Assembly: GCA_964500225.1 (NCBI GenBank)
Contig: CAZCOA010000017.1
Coordinates: 1-53,323, forward strand
Direction of reading: 5' to 3'
Origin: JAAYDY01 sp964500225
Lineage (GTDB): Bacteria > Planctomycetota > Phycisphaerae > FEN-1346 > JAACEH01
DNA: 53,323 nt
This document shows, piece by piece, positions 8,660-19,833 of this stretch. Position 1 is the first letter of the stretch. Every line of letters starts with the position of its first letter. Both the position numbers and the translations under genes were made by a program. The notes under the pieces were generated by a model. That model did not search any database and had not been told where the DNA came from. It was given only the letters and a program-made list of their open reading frames with translations.

Positions 8660-8827
8660 CTCAGTTCCCCTTGTCGGCCGCAGCCCTCTCCCCAGGCATT
8701 GTATGCGTGGCGTCAAGCCTCGGCCGGCCCCGGAACCGGGGACACGAGCCCCCAGGCCATAACGGCCACAGGGGGATGACAAGGCTACGCCGCGGCGTGG
8801 CCATGACGGCCGGATCGCCAGGGGCCG

Positions 8828-10192
8828 CTACGGCGTCGGGGGTTGGGACTGCCGGTTGCGGGCAAGTACCTCCTTGAAGGCGGCCTCGGCCTGGGCATAC
8901 GCCCCCGGCGAGGACCACATGTGGCCCGAGAGGGGGCTGGTGGTCAGGTGCTTCTCGCCCTTGAGCTGGTTGACCATGGCCAGGGTGCCGGCGGCCCAGC
9001 AGGTGCGGTCCACCAGGCCGATGCGGACGACGGCGGTCGCGCGGGTGCGGGCGGCGAAGTGGCAGACGTCGAAGTAGCGCATGGTCTGCATCTGATCATC
9101 GGACAGATTGCGCAGGCCGAGGGGCCACCCGGAGGCGCGTCCGGCGGCCGGGCCGGCCAGGTCGCACAGGGCCGGAACGCCGGCCGAGACGAGGGTCACG
9201 CGGCTATCGAGGCCGGCGGCCACCAGCGCCTGCGCGCCGCCCTGGCTGCTGCCGGAGGCGATGACCGTGCGGCCGTCCCAGGCGTCCTGGGCGCAGAGGA
9301 ACTCGACGGCCCGGGCCAGACGCAGGTACATGCCTAGGAAGTAGCAGGTGTCGCGGCGGTCGTTGCCGCGGAAGGAATAGTCCTTGAGATCGCCTTCGAG
9401 CTGGTCCTTGTAGAACTGTTCCGGTCGGCCGTTGGGGAGGCCGTGGGCGTTGATTTCCATGCCGAGCATGCCGTAGTGCTTGGCCCGGCCGGCGACGGTG
9501 GCGAGGTTCGCGCTGCGGGCCCCGGCGCCGTGGAAACTGATCCAGGCGGGGCAACTGCGGGCCTTGGCGTCCTTGGGCCGCGCGAAGTAGCCCGTCATGG
9601 CCGCCCAGGGCTTCGGGACGTCGGCGCGCACCTCGAAGCACTCGACGTCGGCGGCCCAGGACACATCGGGCGCCTCCACGCGGGTCCACTGGACGTTCAT
9701 CGGCGTCTCGGCCAGACGCTGCTTCTGGGCGGCCCAGAAGGCGTCGAAATCGTCGGGCATCGGCAACGACGGGGCGAGCTTCTCGTAGTCCACCGCGGCG
9801 CCGGCCTCGGCCTTGATCGTCACGGCGTCGGTCGGACGACACGCGGCCGCCAGGATCAGGCATCCCGGCTCGCTGCGCTGCGTGCGGACCGTGGCGACGC
9901 CCGCGTCGAGGGTCAGCGTCTTGTGCTCGATCTCCTGTTTGCCGTTGAGCAGGATCGTGTAGTCGGCCGTCACGGGCTGCTCGGTCGGTTTGCCGTCGCG
10001 GGTCACTTCAAGGGTGAAGAGAATCGGGTCGCCGGCGGCGTAGAGACCGTTTTCGCGGTCGCACCGGACGGCGATCCGCCAGCCGTCCTGCTCGGAGCCG
10101 GGAGGGACGTCCGTCGCCGCGCTGGCAACACGTGCGACCAGTGCCGCCAACATAATGGCTGTCCCAGCGAGGAGTGTTCGGAAGATGATCAT
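8828..10192 (-). CDS. Secreted acetylxylan-esterase-like alpha/beta hydrolase
   Basis: Exported hydrolase of 454 residues. A signal peptide (MIIFRTLLAG..., likely cut after ASA at 25) is followed by a domain of about 110 residues with beta-sandwich character, then an AXE1/dienelactone-hydrolase-type catalytic domain. The nucleophile elbow is GSSQGG (S316); GLVDRTC and LSGHMWSS supply the probable Asp and His of the triad. Such enzymes remove acetyl groups from plant polysaccharides or cephalosporin-like esters. The ATG at 10192 follows AAGGAG. It stands alone with 148 bases upstream to the deacetylase gene, perhaps still in the same transcript. Confidence 0.82.
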   Translation of the reverse strand: MIIFRTLLAGTAIMLAALVARVASAATDVPPGSEQDGWRIAVRCDRENGLYAAGDPILFTLEVTRDGKPTEQPVTADYTILLNGKQEIEHKTLTLDAGVATVRTQRSEPGCLILAAACRPTDAVTIKAEAGAAVDYEKLAPSLPMPDDFDAFWAAQKQRLAETPMNVQWTRVEAPDVSWAADVECFEVRADVPKPWAAMTGYFARPKDAKARSCPAWISFHGAGARSANLATVAGRAKHYGMLGMEINAHGLPNGRPEQFYKDQLEGDLKDYSFRGNDRRDTCYFLGMYLRLARAVEFLCAQDAWDGRTVIASGSSQGGAQALVAAGLDSRVTLVSAGVPALCDLAGPAAGRASGWPLGLRNLSDDQMQTMRYFDVCHFAARTRATAVVRIGLVDRTCWAAGTLAMVNQLKGEKHLTTSPLSGHMWSSPGAYAQAEAAFKEVLARNRQSQPPTP

Positions 10193-10340
10193 GAGTAGAG
10201 CTCCTTCATGTGTGTTGTGGTCGGCGCATGGCTCGGCGACTTCGTCGGCGTGGGGCCGCGGGACATGCCCTGCCTGCTGATGCGTGACGTGGCGGTCCCG
10301 GCCCCGGGCGGCCCGGCCGTTCGCCGGCGCGAGGATGCAC

Positions 10341-11075
10341 TCAGAGGACGGCATCGAGGGTCTCCAGGCCGAGGGTTTCGCGGACGGCGAACGGTTCGCC
10401 GAAGCGTCGGTTGATCTGGCGGCCCCAGTAGCGGTTGGTGTCGAGGACGTAGTCAAGCACGGCGCCGGCCTGGTCGCCGCGGCCGTCGTAGAACTGGCTG
10501 CGGTAGCACTCGATGGCGCGGCGCTTCAGGTCGATGTGGTCGGACACATCGAGAACGAAGGCCACGTCGGCGCTGCGGCGCAGGTGCGTGCAATAATAGT
10601 AGAGGAGCCGCGCGGGGTAGTGCGGCTCGCCGCGCATGCGGGTCTTGGTGAGCTTGGCGTGAAAGCGGGCCTGCTCGGCCAGTTCCGTGGCGGCGACGTG
10701 GTCGGGGTGGGCGTCGAGCCAGTAGGGGACGAAGACGACTCGCGGCCGCAGGATCCGATAGACCTCGGCCAGTCGTCGGCGGTTGTCGAGCGTGGGCATG
10801 AGCTCGCGATTGGTCATGCCGAGGTTCCACCGCACGGAGATGTTGAGCACCGCGGTGGCGGCGGCGGTTTCGCGGCGTCGCTTGGCGCGAGAGCCGAAGG
10901 GGGTGGGTTCGCCGCTAGTGAGGTCCACGACGGCGACACGGCGCCCGGCGGCCAGCAGCGCGGCGATCGTGCCGCCCATGCCCAACTCGGCGTCGTCCGG
11001 ATGCGGCGCGACGACGAGATAGTCCACGGGCTGGGGCGTTGCGGCACGGGGCTTCGAGGTGGGCTTTCGTGTCAT
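10341..11075 (-). CDS. PIG-L/LmbE-family deacetylase, BshB1-like
   Basis: Zinc-dependent N-acetylglucosamine deacetylase-type enzyme, 244 residues. The metal motif PHPDDAELG (residues 24-32), the downstream AHPDH motif and the ending FGEPFAVRE match the BshB1 branch, which deacetylates GlcNAc-malate in bacillithiol synthesis. The ATG at 11075 follows GAGGAAA. It sits 13 bases after a secreted protein of unknown function in a cluster with a GT4 enzyme. That partner lacks the N-terminal glycine motif expected of BshA, and no bshC is visible, so a role on another sugar substrate is equally possible. Confidence 0.82.
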   Translation of the reverse strand: MTRKPTSKPRAATPQPVDYLVVAPHPDDAELGMGGTIAALLAAGRRVAVVDLTSGEPTPFGSRAKRRRETAAATAVLNISVRWNLGMTNRELMPTLDNRRRLAEVYRILRPRVVFVPYWLDAHPDHVAATELAEQARFHAKLTKTRMRGEPHYPARLLYYYCTHLRRSADVAFVLDVSDHIDLKRRAIECYRSQFYDGRGDQAGAVLDYVLDTNRYWGRQINRRFGEPFAVRETLGLETLDAVL

Positions 11076-11088
11076 ATCGCGTATTTCC

Positions 11089-13347
11089 TCATGGGGCGCC
11101 GAGGGGAACGGCCAGGAGCGGATTGCGGCGGCGCAGTTCGTCGCCGTGGAAATCGCCGGTCTCCTCGTAGCCGGCCAGGTAGGCCGCAACGGCCTGGTTC
11201 AGATGCCAGGAGACCAGCCATCGGTCCCGGACGTTGTTGCCTGGGTCGCCGCGTGCGGCGGCCTGAAGATCGGCGACGACAAGGTCCAGGCGCGAACCGG
11301 CTGCGGCATCGCGTCGCAATTCGACCAAGGCGGCCGCTGCGGGGCGCGCGAGGCGTTCGCCGACGGCGACCGGCCGTACGGTGTTGTCCAGCTCGGCCGG
11401 CGTGATGCGCGTAAGCTGGAGGAACGCCTCGGCCAGTCGGTCGGCGGCCGGTTGCACCACCTGGCGGACCAGCGCCGGATCGGCGGTGACGTGGCGTGCG
11501 GCTCGGAGACGATCGGTGTCGCCGGCCGCCGCGCCCGAAGGCCCCAGAACCACCGCGGCCGCCGTCATCTGGTACAGCGGCATCGTGCTGCGGAGGATGT
11601 CGTACTCCAGTCGGTTGCCCTCGACGAGAGTCTTGATGAGCGACTCGGCGCGGGAGGCCTGTTTCTTGAAAGTGGCGGCGTGGCGTCCGCGCGTCAGGAG
11701 GTTGGCCTCGGCGAGGCCCTCGCGCGGAATCGTCGTTCCGTGGAACTCGACGAGGAGGCGGAAGGCGTCGGCCATGGCCTGCAGAATGGGGCGCGCGACG
11801 TTGTCGTTATCGGGATTGTCGTCGCAGAGGGCGGCGGCCGCCTGCTGCGCGACGCTGCGAATCGACGACGACGGCATGGCGTCGCCGGTCAGGGCGTCCA
11901 GATCGCAGCCGGCGCGGCGGACCAAGTGAAGATCGTTGATCATCGCGTCCAGGCGCCAGCACTTCTGGGCGATGCCGACGACGGGGTTCCGCAGGTCCTT
12001 GCCGACCTGGGCCATGGCGGCTTCGAGCACCTTCAGGCCTTTGGCCAGCGGCGTCTTGAAGTGGGTGTTCTGCGGCTGCGTCGCGGCGTACAGGTCGCGC
12101 GTGCGCCACCACAGGCGCTGGAGCGGGTCGCGCAGCCGCTCGGCCTCCTGGCGGAGCTGGTCGTCGGGCGGTTTGCTCATCTGGCTCTCGATCCATTCGA
12201 TGCCAAGCCAGAGGTCGGCCTTGACGGCGTCGGCCACGGGCATGGACTCGAACTGGCGTCGCAGGCGGTCGTCGCCGTCGATCCGGCGGACGTCGCCGAA
12301 GGCGGCTTCGCGGTCCTCGGGCCGGTCGATGCCGGCGACGGCGGCGGCGAGCCGGTCGAGCATGGCGCGGCGATACGCCGGGCTGCCGACCTTGCCGGCG
12401 ACGAGGCCCTCGGCTACGTCCAGTGCGGTGCGGACATGGTCGAGAATCGCCTCGGCCACGGGGCGTACGCGCTCGACGGTGAGGCCGAAGCGCGCCTGCT
12501 CGACGTAGCCGGTCAGGCGGGCCGCCAAGGCCGGCTCCGACGCGGCCAGGGCGGCGGCGCGGCCGGCCAGTTCGTCGCACTCGGCCTTGCGGCGGTCGTC
12601 GTCGGACACGGCGGCGGCCGGCGCGGGCGGCAGCTTGCCGTCGAGGACAAAGGCGGCCCCTTGGCGCAGGCGATCCAGGTCGCGGGCCAGCCGCCACAAT
12701 TCGCCGTGGCCGATGCGCCCCTGGTTGCCGGACACCTGGCGGGCCAGGGCAATCAGGCTGTCGGCGGCGGCCAGCGTGCGGTCGAGGACGGCCCGCTCGG
12801 GCGAGTCGGCATCGCCCGCCGCCTTGCGCGCGTCGGCCACTTTCGCCAGTGCGTCGAGCACCGGGTCAACGACGTCGGCATTGTGAACCAGCAGCATCCC
12901 CGCGAAGCCGTACCGCGACCGCTCGGTCTCGTCGGGCTCGGTGTCGGCCCGGCGCAGCAGATCCCGCGCGATGATGCGCACGGCCCGCCGGGCATCGTCG
13001 CTTTTGGAAGCCAGGCCCCAGCCGCCCTTGGTCGCCGACTCCATGCGGGCGATCTCCGCGTCGAGCAGCTCCAGGAGTCGCTTCTGATAGCTGACGTCCC
13101 AGCTCAGGGGCCGGTCGTGAAAGTCGCGGTAGCCGAGGCGGTGTTTGTAGAGTTCGATGTGCCGCTGAAGCTGTAGGCGCTGGAGGTCGTCGGTGCTTTG
13201 GCTGAGGCGTCGCTGGGCGTCTTCGAGCAGGGCGGTGACGCGTTCGCGCACGTCCTGGGCGGCGGCACGCGGCACGGGAGCCAGCGCCGTGGCGATCCCG
13301 ATCGCCACCCCGAGAATCCGATACAGGGGCCCCCTCGCCTTCATCAT
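11089..13347 (-). CDS. Large secreted alpha-helical protein of unknown function
   Basis: Not recognised. The 752-residue product begins with a signal peptide (ILGVAIGIATALAPVPRAAAQ, cut near residue 31) and is otherwise predicted to be helical, with abundant Ala, Arg, Asp and Leu and no membrane segment afterwards. Stretches such as QRRLSQSTDDLQRLQLQRHI have heptad character, so long helical bundles are likely. The ATG at 13347 overlaps the stop of the GT4 gene as ATGA and the stop lies 13 bases from the BshB1-like gene, so all are probably co-expressed. A structural or envelope-surface role is a guess from export and neighbours. Confidence 0.75.
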   Translation of the reverse strand: MMKARGPLYRILGVAIGIATALAPVPRAAAQDVRERVTALLEDAQRRLSQSTDDLQRLQLQRHIELYKHRLGYRDFHDRPLSWDVSYQKRLLELLDAEIARMESATKGGWGLASKSDDARRAVRIIARDLLRRADTEPDETERSRYGFAGMLLVHNADVVDPVLDALAKVADARKAAGDADSPERAVLDRTLAAADSLIALARQVSGNQGRIGHGELWRLARDLDRLRQGAAFVLDGKLPPAPAAAVSDDDRRKAECDELAGRAAALAASEPALAARLTGYVEQARFGLTVERVRPVAEAILDHVRTALDVAEGLVAGKVGSPAYRRAMLDRLAAAVAGIDRPEDREAAFGDVRRIDGDDRLRRQFESMPVADAVKADLWLGIEWIESQMSKPPDDQLRQEAERLRDPLQRLWWRTRDLYAATQPQNTHFKTPLAKGLKVLEAAMAQVGKDLRNPVVGIAQKCWRLDAMINDLHLVRRAGCDLDALTGDAMPSSSIRSVAQQAAAALCDDNPDNDNVARPILQAMADAFRLLVEFHGTTIPREGLAEANLLTRGRHAATFKKQASRAESLIKTLVEGNRLEYDILRSTMPLYQMTAAAVVLGPSGAAAGDTDRLRAARHVTADPALVRQVVQPAADRLAEAFLQLTRITPAELDNTVRPVAVGERLARPAAAALVELRRDAAAGSRLDLVVADLQAAARGDPGNNVRDRWLVSWHLNQAVAAYLAGYEETGDFHGDELRRRNPLLAVPLGAP

Positions 13348-14519
13348 ACTCTGATCCCTCGCCGCTCAAAGGCCGCCCGGTACACGTTCTGAATCTGATC
13401 CACCATGCGATGGTGGTCGAACTGCGTGCGGCACAGTTCGCGGCCGCGTTCGCCCATGCGCTGCCGGAGGGCCTTGTCGGACAGGAGTGTGTCGATGGCC
13501 CGGGCGAGGCCGCGCCAGTCGCCGGGCGGAACAAGCAGACCCGTTTCGCCGGGGCGCACCACTTCGGGGGCCCCGTCGATATCGTAACTGATGGCCGGTC
13601 GGCCGCACAGCAGTGCCTGCGGCAGGACGCGGGCCAGGCCCTCGCGGTACGACGCGTGGACCAGGAGGTCAGAGGCGTGAATGAGCGAGGGCACCTGGTC
13701 GCTCGGAACGAGGCCGGCAAACCGGACGCGCGCGTCGATGCCGAGACGCCGGGCCAGACGTTCGAGGCGGCGGCGGAGCACGCCGTCGCCCACCAGCAGG
13801 AGCCAGACCGTCGGGTGACGCGAGGCCACCTCGGCGAACGCGCGGAGCAGATCCTCGTGGCCCTTCAGGTGAAACAGCCGCGCGACTTTGATGACGACCG
13901 TGGCACCTTCGGGCAGCGCGTACCGGCGTCGGACGCACCCGACAGGTTCGGCGGGGTTCAGAAAGGCGCTGACGTCCATGCCGGAATACACGGTGGTGAA
14001 CTTGTCGGGCGGCGCGACGCGGGCAGCGACGGCCTGCTCGGTCATGGCGTCGCAGACGCTGATGAAGTGGTCGGTCACGGCGGCGGCGCGGCGTTCCAGA
14101 TGCGTGTAGAGCCACCGCAGGGGCGCGGGTTGCCAGGGGTGGAACGACTGGCCGTGGATGGTGTGGATGACGACGGCCTGGGGGCACGCCGCGGCGGCGG
14201 CCCAGCGGCCGAGGATGCCGGCCTTGGAGCTGTGGGTGTGGACCACGTCGGGCCGCAGGTCGGCCAGGCGTCGGCGCAGTTGCGCCAGCGCGCGGCGGTC
14301 GCACAGCGGACGGATGCTGCGGTGCAGCGCGTCGATGGTCTCGTAGCGGAGTCCGGGGTGAGACCTCGCGCGGTCCACCAAGGATCCCTCGGGGCCGTAG
14401 GTGGGGCCCGACAGCAGCGTGACCTCGTGGCCGCGGTCGGCCTGGCCCTCGCACGTCAGGAGGGTGTTTTCCATGGCCCCGCCGAGGATCATGCGCGTGA
14501 TGACGTGGACGATTCTCAT
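13344..14519 (-). CDS. GT4-family glycosyltransferase
   Basis: Retaining GT-B glycosyltransferase of 391 residues. The N-terminal acceptor domain starts RIVHVITRMILGGAMENT; the C-terminal nucleotide-sugar domain has VARLFHLKGHEDLL, LVGDG, HASYREGLARVLPQA and the late E-x7-E-type region, typical of GT4. It probably acts in polysaccharide or glycoconjugate synthesis at the inner face of the membrane. It overlaps truA upstream (ATGA) and the secreted unknown gene downstream (ATGA). It is not an obvious BshA although a BshB1-like gene is two genes downstream. Donor and acceptor are not readable. Confidence 0.88.
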   Translation of the reverse strand: MRIVHVITRMILGGAMENTLLTCEGQADRGHEVTLLSGPTYGPEGSLVDRARSHPGLRYETIDALHRSIRPLCDRRALAQLRRRLADLRPDVVHTHSSKAGILGRWAAAAACPQAVVIHTIHGQSFHPWQPAPLRWLYTHLERRAAAVTDHFISVCDAMTEQAVAARVAPPDKFTTVYSGMDVSAFLNPAEPVGCVRRRYALPEGATVVIKVARLFHLKGHEDLLRAFAEVASRHPTVWLLLVGDGVLRRRLERLARRLGIDARVRFAGLVPSDQVPSLIHASDLLVHASYREGLARVLPQALLCGRPAISYDIDGAPEVVRPGETGLLVPPGDWRGLARAIDTLLSDKALRQRMGERGRELCRTQFDHHRMVDQIQNVYRAAFERRGIRV

Positions 14520-15310
14520 GGGTTCTCAGGGACTCCGGGCTCGGCGCGCGCGGCCGGCCAGACCGCTTCGTCGTAGAAGACCTGCCACAGGGTTAAACCA
14601 TGAGCCGGGGCCGTGGGCCCGGCGTTTCGTCGGTCGCGCGACGCGAGAATCGAGCCGATCCTGTCGGGCGTCCAGTGGCCGCGCGCCACCTCCAGCAGGG
14701 TGCCCACGAGGTTGCGGACCATGTTGTACAGGAACCCATCGCCTTCGATGTCGAAGAGCACTTCGGGTCCCGAGCGGCTCACGTCGAGCCGCCAAATCGT
14801 TCGGACCGTATTCAGTCGCGGCTGCCCCCGGCCGCCCTCGAAGGCCTTGAAGTCGTGGCAACCCACCAGCAGGCGTGCCGCCTCGCGTGCCGCGTCGAGG
14901 TCCACCGGGCGATGAAAATGGAACGTGTAGGCGGCTTTGTCGTAGGGCGGTTTCTCGCGGTCGGCCCAGACGCTGTAGCGATAGTGTTTGCCCCGGGCGT
15001 CGTGCGTGGCGTGGAACTCGGGGTCCACGTCGTCGGCCGCGCGGAGGATGATGCTGCCGGGCAATCGGCTGTTGGCCGCATGGCGCAGCCGGGCCGCGTC
15101 GATGGAACTGGCCGTGTGAAAGTTGGCCACCTGGCCGCGCGCGTGGACCCCGGCATCGGTCCGCCCCGCGGCCACCAGTGTCACGGCCGTCTGCGTGATC
15201 GGCGAGAGGACTTCGCGCAGCACGCCCTCGACCGTTCGCAATCCCGGCTGGAATTGCCAACCGTGATACGGCGTGCCGTCGTAGGCAATGAGCAGTCGAA
15301 TGTTTCGCAC
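14516..15310 (-). CDS. truA: tRNA pseudouridine(38-40) synthase TruA
   Basis: Isomerises uridines 38-40 of the tRNA anticodon arm to pseudouridine. The 264-residue product shows the family start NIRLLIAYDGTPYHGWQ, the catalytic motif GRTDAGVHARGQ (D52) and the C-terminal FLYNMVRNLVGTL segment, all at normal spacing. The GTG at 15310 is the only start giving the standard N-terminus; no strong ribosome site precedes it. It heads the cluster truA-GT4-unknown-deacetylase, overlapping the GT4 gene by four bases. Confidence 0.94.
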   Translation of the reverse strand: MRNIRLLIAYDGTPYHGWQFQPGLRTVEGVLREVLSPITQTAVTLVAAGRTDAGVHARGQVANFHTASSIDAARLRHAANSRLPGSIILRAADDVDPEFHATHDARGKHYRYSVWADREKPPYDKAAYTFHFHRPVDLDAAREAARLLVGCHDFKAFEGGRGQPRLNTVRTIWRLDVSRSGPEVLFDIEGDGFLYNMVRNLVGTLLEVARGHWTPDRIGSILASRDRRNAGPTAPAHGLTLWQVFYDEAVWPAARAEPGVPENP

Positions 15311-15477
15311 GCCAGGAGTGTACCCGCACGCTGCAACGGATTCAAGCGTCGCACCGCGCCGGCGAGCCGCACCGCCACGAGCGCAGGGGGAGCTGGCGGC
15401 GGCCAGGCGGAGGGTTCGCGCTGTTCGGCGAGCCGTCACGGACAGCCGCGGCATCCGGCGTCGCGGCGGCAGAGGCC

Positions 15478-16164
15478 CTATTGTTCGAGCAGGGCAGCCA
15501 GGCGGTCGGCATCGAGCAGGTGGACGGTCTGGCCGCTCGTGGCCAGCAGCCCGCAGTCGTCCATCCGCGTGAAAGTGCGCGAGAGAGTTTCGGGCGTGGT
15601 GCCGAGTTGCCGGGCGAGTTCGCCCTTGGGGATGGGGAGCCGGAACTTGCGGCGGCCGTGGCGTTCGGCTTCCTGGAGCAGGTACCGCGCGAGCCGCGCC
15701 GACACCTCGCGCAGGCTGAGGTCTTCGATCAGGCTGACGAAGTCCTGAAGCCGGCGGCTCATGGACGCCAGGACGCGCATCGTCAGCTCGGGATGGCGGC
15801 CGAGGAGTGCGACGAACTCGCTTCGCGGCAGCAGCAGGCACTCGCTCGGCTTGATGGCGACGGCGTGGACCGGATAGCGCCCGCCGGCGAACACGGCGGC
15901 CTCGGCGAATGCGTTGGGCGGCAGCACCGTGTGAAGAATCTGTTGCCGCCCGTCGGGGGACGTTCGGAAGAGCTTCACCGCTCCTTCGACCAGGACGTAG
16001 AAACGGTCGGCGCGCTGCCCCTGAAGAAACAGCGTGGCATCTCGCGGGAAATGCTCGCGCCGCACGACGGACGCCAGTTGCAGCAAATCCTTCGGCGGCA
16101 GACTTTCGAACAAGGTCACCCGGGCCAGGTCCGTGGCGCACTCGGGGCATTCCGTACCGATCAT
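15478..16164 (-). CDS. CRP/FNR-family transcriptional regulator
   Basis: 228-residue regulator with an N-terminal cyclic-nucleotide-binding fold (FPRDATLFLQGQRADRFYVL, then the glycine turn of VEGAVKLFR) and a C-terminal winged helix with recognition region GELARQLGTTPETLSRTFTRM. The fold lacks the Arg-Ser cAMP-binding signature, which favours a redox or gas sensor. An N-terminal CPEC pair (C6, C9) plus C109 recalls FNR cysteines, but only two cluster at the N-terminus. The ATG at 16164 follows GGAGGAA. It lies 160 bases after feoB on the same strand, so it may link anaerobiosis with iron uptake. Confidence 0.88.
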   Translation of the reverse strand: MIGTECPECATDLARVTLFESLPPKDLLQLASVVRREHFPRDATLFLQGQRADRFYVLVEGAVKLFRTSPDGRQQILHTVLPPNAFAEAAVFAGGRYPVHAVAIKPSECLLLPRSEFVALLGRHPELTMRVLASMSRRLQDFVSLIEDLSLREVSARLARYLLQEAERHGRRKFRLPIPKGELARQLGTTPETLSRTFTRMDDCGLLATSGQTVHLLDADRLAALLEQ

Positions 16165-16324
16165 GGCGATTCCTCCACGTCGCCATTCAGTGTACGTCGG
16201 CGGAGGCGCCAAGGAAATAGCTCAGCGTGCGAAATTGCGACACGTGCGGCGGCGGAACCCGACGCGCGGACGCGCAGTTCATCTATGGCGCAGGCTGCCG
16301 CCTCAACGCCGACGGCGTCGCCGG

Positions 16325-18778
<2,454 letters not shown>

Positions 18779-18854
18779 GACAGTGTCCTCGTCGGCAGGC
18801 CGCGATGGGCCGCGGTCGCCGCAAAAGCCTTTGGTGGAACCGCGCGGTCCGAGG

Positions 18855-19073
18855 TCAGCGGACCACGATGTGCTCGGCCATGCCGCGGCCGAGCATCAGG
18901 CGCGTGCCCTTGACGGCCACGATGAAGGGGCCGCGGCCGCCGTTGCGAACCACCTGCAACTCGGTACCCGGCACCAGGCCCATGGCGGTCAGGCGGCTGC
19001 GCAGACCGCAACCGGCATCGACGCGAACGAGACGCACCACAGCCCCTTCCTCAACCGCAGACAGCGGCATCAC
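18855..19073 (-). CDS. feoA: Ferrous iron transport protein A
   Basis: Small SH3-like cytoplasmic partner of FeoB, 72 residues. The family pattern RLTAMGLVPGTELQVVRNGG and the closing GTRLMLGRGMAEHIVV are complete. The start can be GTG 19073 or the next codon, ATG 19070; both follow GAGGAG. It sits between dtxR and feoB. Confidence 0.93.
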   Translation of the reverse strand: MMPLSAVEEGAVVRLVRVDAGCGLRSRLTAMGLVPGTELQVVRNGGRGPFIVAVKGTRLMLGRGMAEHIVVR

Positions 19074-19120
19074 TGCCTTCTCCTCTTCAACCTACGGCAC
19101 CGCCAATCGGCGGCGATCGT

Positions 19121-19615
19121 TCAACCCCGGCTGGGCTTCCTGCTCCCGCGGGGGCCGGCCTTGGCGACCGCCCCACCGCCGGTCCGCGGACCGACCAGGG
19201 AATCGTTCAACTGCTTCTGCATCATCGGCGGCCACGCGGCCACAAATCGTCCAAACGCCGCCAGACGGTCCAGCACCGCCTTGTCCACCACGTGCTCCAT
19301 GCGGCAGGCGTTGGCCTCGGCCACCGCCGGCGACAATCCCAGCACCTTTGTCAGAAACCGGCGCAACACCTGGTGCCGATCCGTAATCTCTTCCGCCGCC
19401 CGGCGACCCGGTTCGGTCAACGTCACCTGGCGGTACGGATCGTAGTGCACCAGGCCGCGCTCGGCCAGCGCCCTCATCGCCGCCGTGACGGCCGACATGC
19501 TCACGTCCAGCCGGCCGGCGATATCGCGCACCCGCGCGGCCCCGCCCTCGCACTGGAGCCCCAGCACGGCCTCCAGGTAGTCTTCCATCGATGAGGTCAA
19601 CTCCGCGTCGCTCAC
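19121..19615 (-). CDS. DtxR/MntR-family metal-dependent repressor
   Basis: Metal-sensing regulator of 164 residues with a winged helix (VRDIAGRLDVSMSAVTAAM) and a dimerisation/metal domain, but no SH3-like third domain. Metal-site residues are D12 and E15 (SMEDYLEA), H81 (DRHQVL) and C104, E107, H108 (CRMEH). The aspartate is MntR-like whereas the C-x2-E-H set is that of iron-type DtxR/IdeR, so the site looks mixed. The GTG at 19615 is chosen because AGAGGGG lies seven bases upstream; another GTG two codons earlier is too close. Its position before feoAB and the operator at its start argue for iron sensing and autoregulation. Confidence 0.9.
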   Translation of the reverse strand: MSDAELTSSMEDYLEAVLGLQCEGGAARVRDIAGRLDVSMSAVTAAMRALAERGLVHYDPYRQVTLTEPGRRAAEEITDRHQVLRRFLTKVLGLSPAVAEANACRMEHVVDKAVLDRLAAFGRFVAAWPPMMQKQLNDSLVGPRTGGGAVAKAGPRGSRKPSRG

Positions 19616-19663
19616 GTCCACGCCCCTCTGGTTGCCAACGGCCGCCCCCGGGGCGGCCGGAAA

Positions 19664-19679
19664 GTTAAACGTGCTTAAC
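19664..19679. promoter_or_regulatory. Candidate DtxR operator
   Basis: GTTAAACGTGCTTAAC is an inverted repeat with arms GTTAA and TTAAC and a 6-base centre, directly downstream of the TATAAT box at the predicted start site. TTAA-armed repeats suit DtxR/MntR-type repressors. It is AT-rich in a GC-rich setting. Confidence 0.55.
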
Positions 19680-19708
19680 ATTATACCCGGAAGCGCCCCC
19701 CGCGGCAA
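19680..19708 (-). promoter_or_regulatory. Promoter of the dtxR-feoAB unit
   Basis: On the minus strand TTGCCG (19703-19708), 17 bases, then a perfect TATAAT (19680-19685). The predicted start near 19673 falls inside the inverted repeat described separately. Confidence 0.7.
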
Positions 19709-19833
19709 GCGAAAAACCCGACGCGGCCCATCGTGGCCACGCACGTGGGACCACGCCACACGGCATCCAGGGGGGGAAAGAGATCGGCAATTCTCTCGCG
19801 GCAAAAGGCGTCCGCTCCGGCGTGCAGGTCGGG

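Noticed and set aside
13344..14519. GT4 enzyme as BshA of bacillithiol synthesis
   Set aside because: The N-terminal motif differs from BshA and no bshC is present; the BshB1-like gene alone is not enough.
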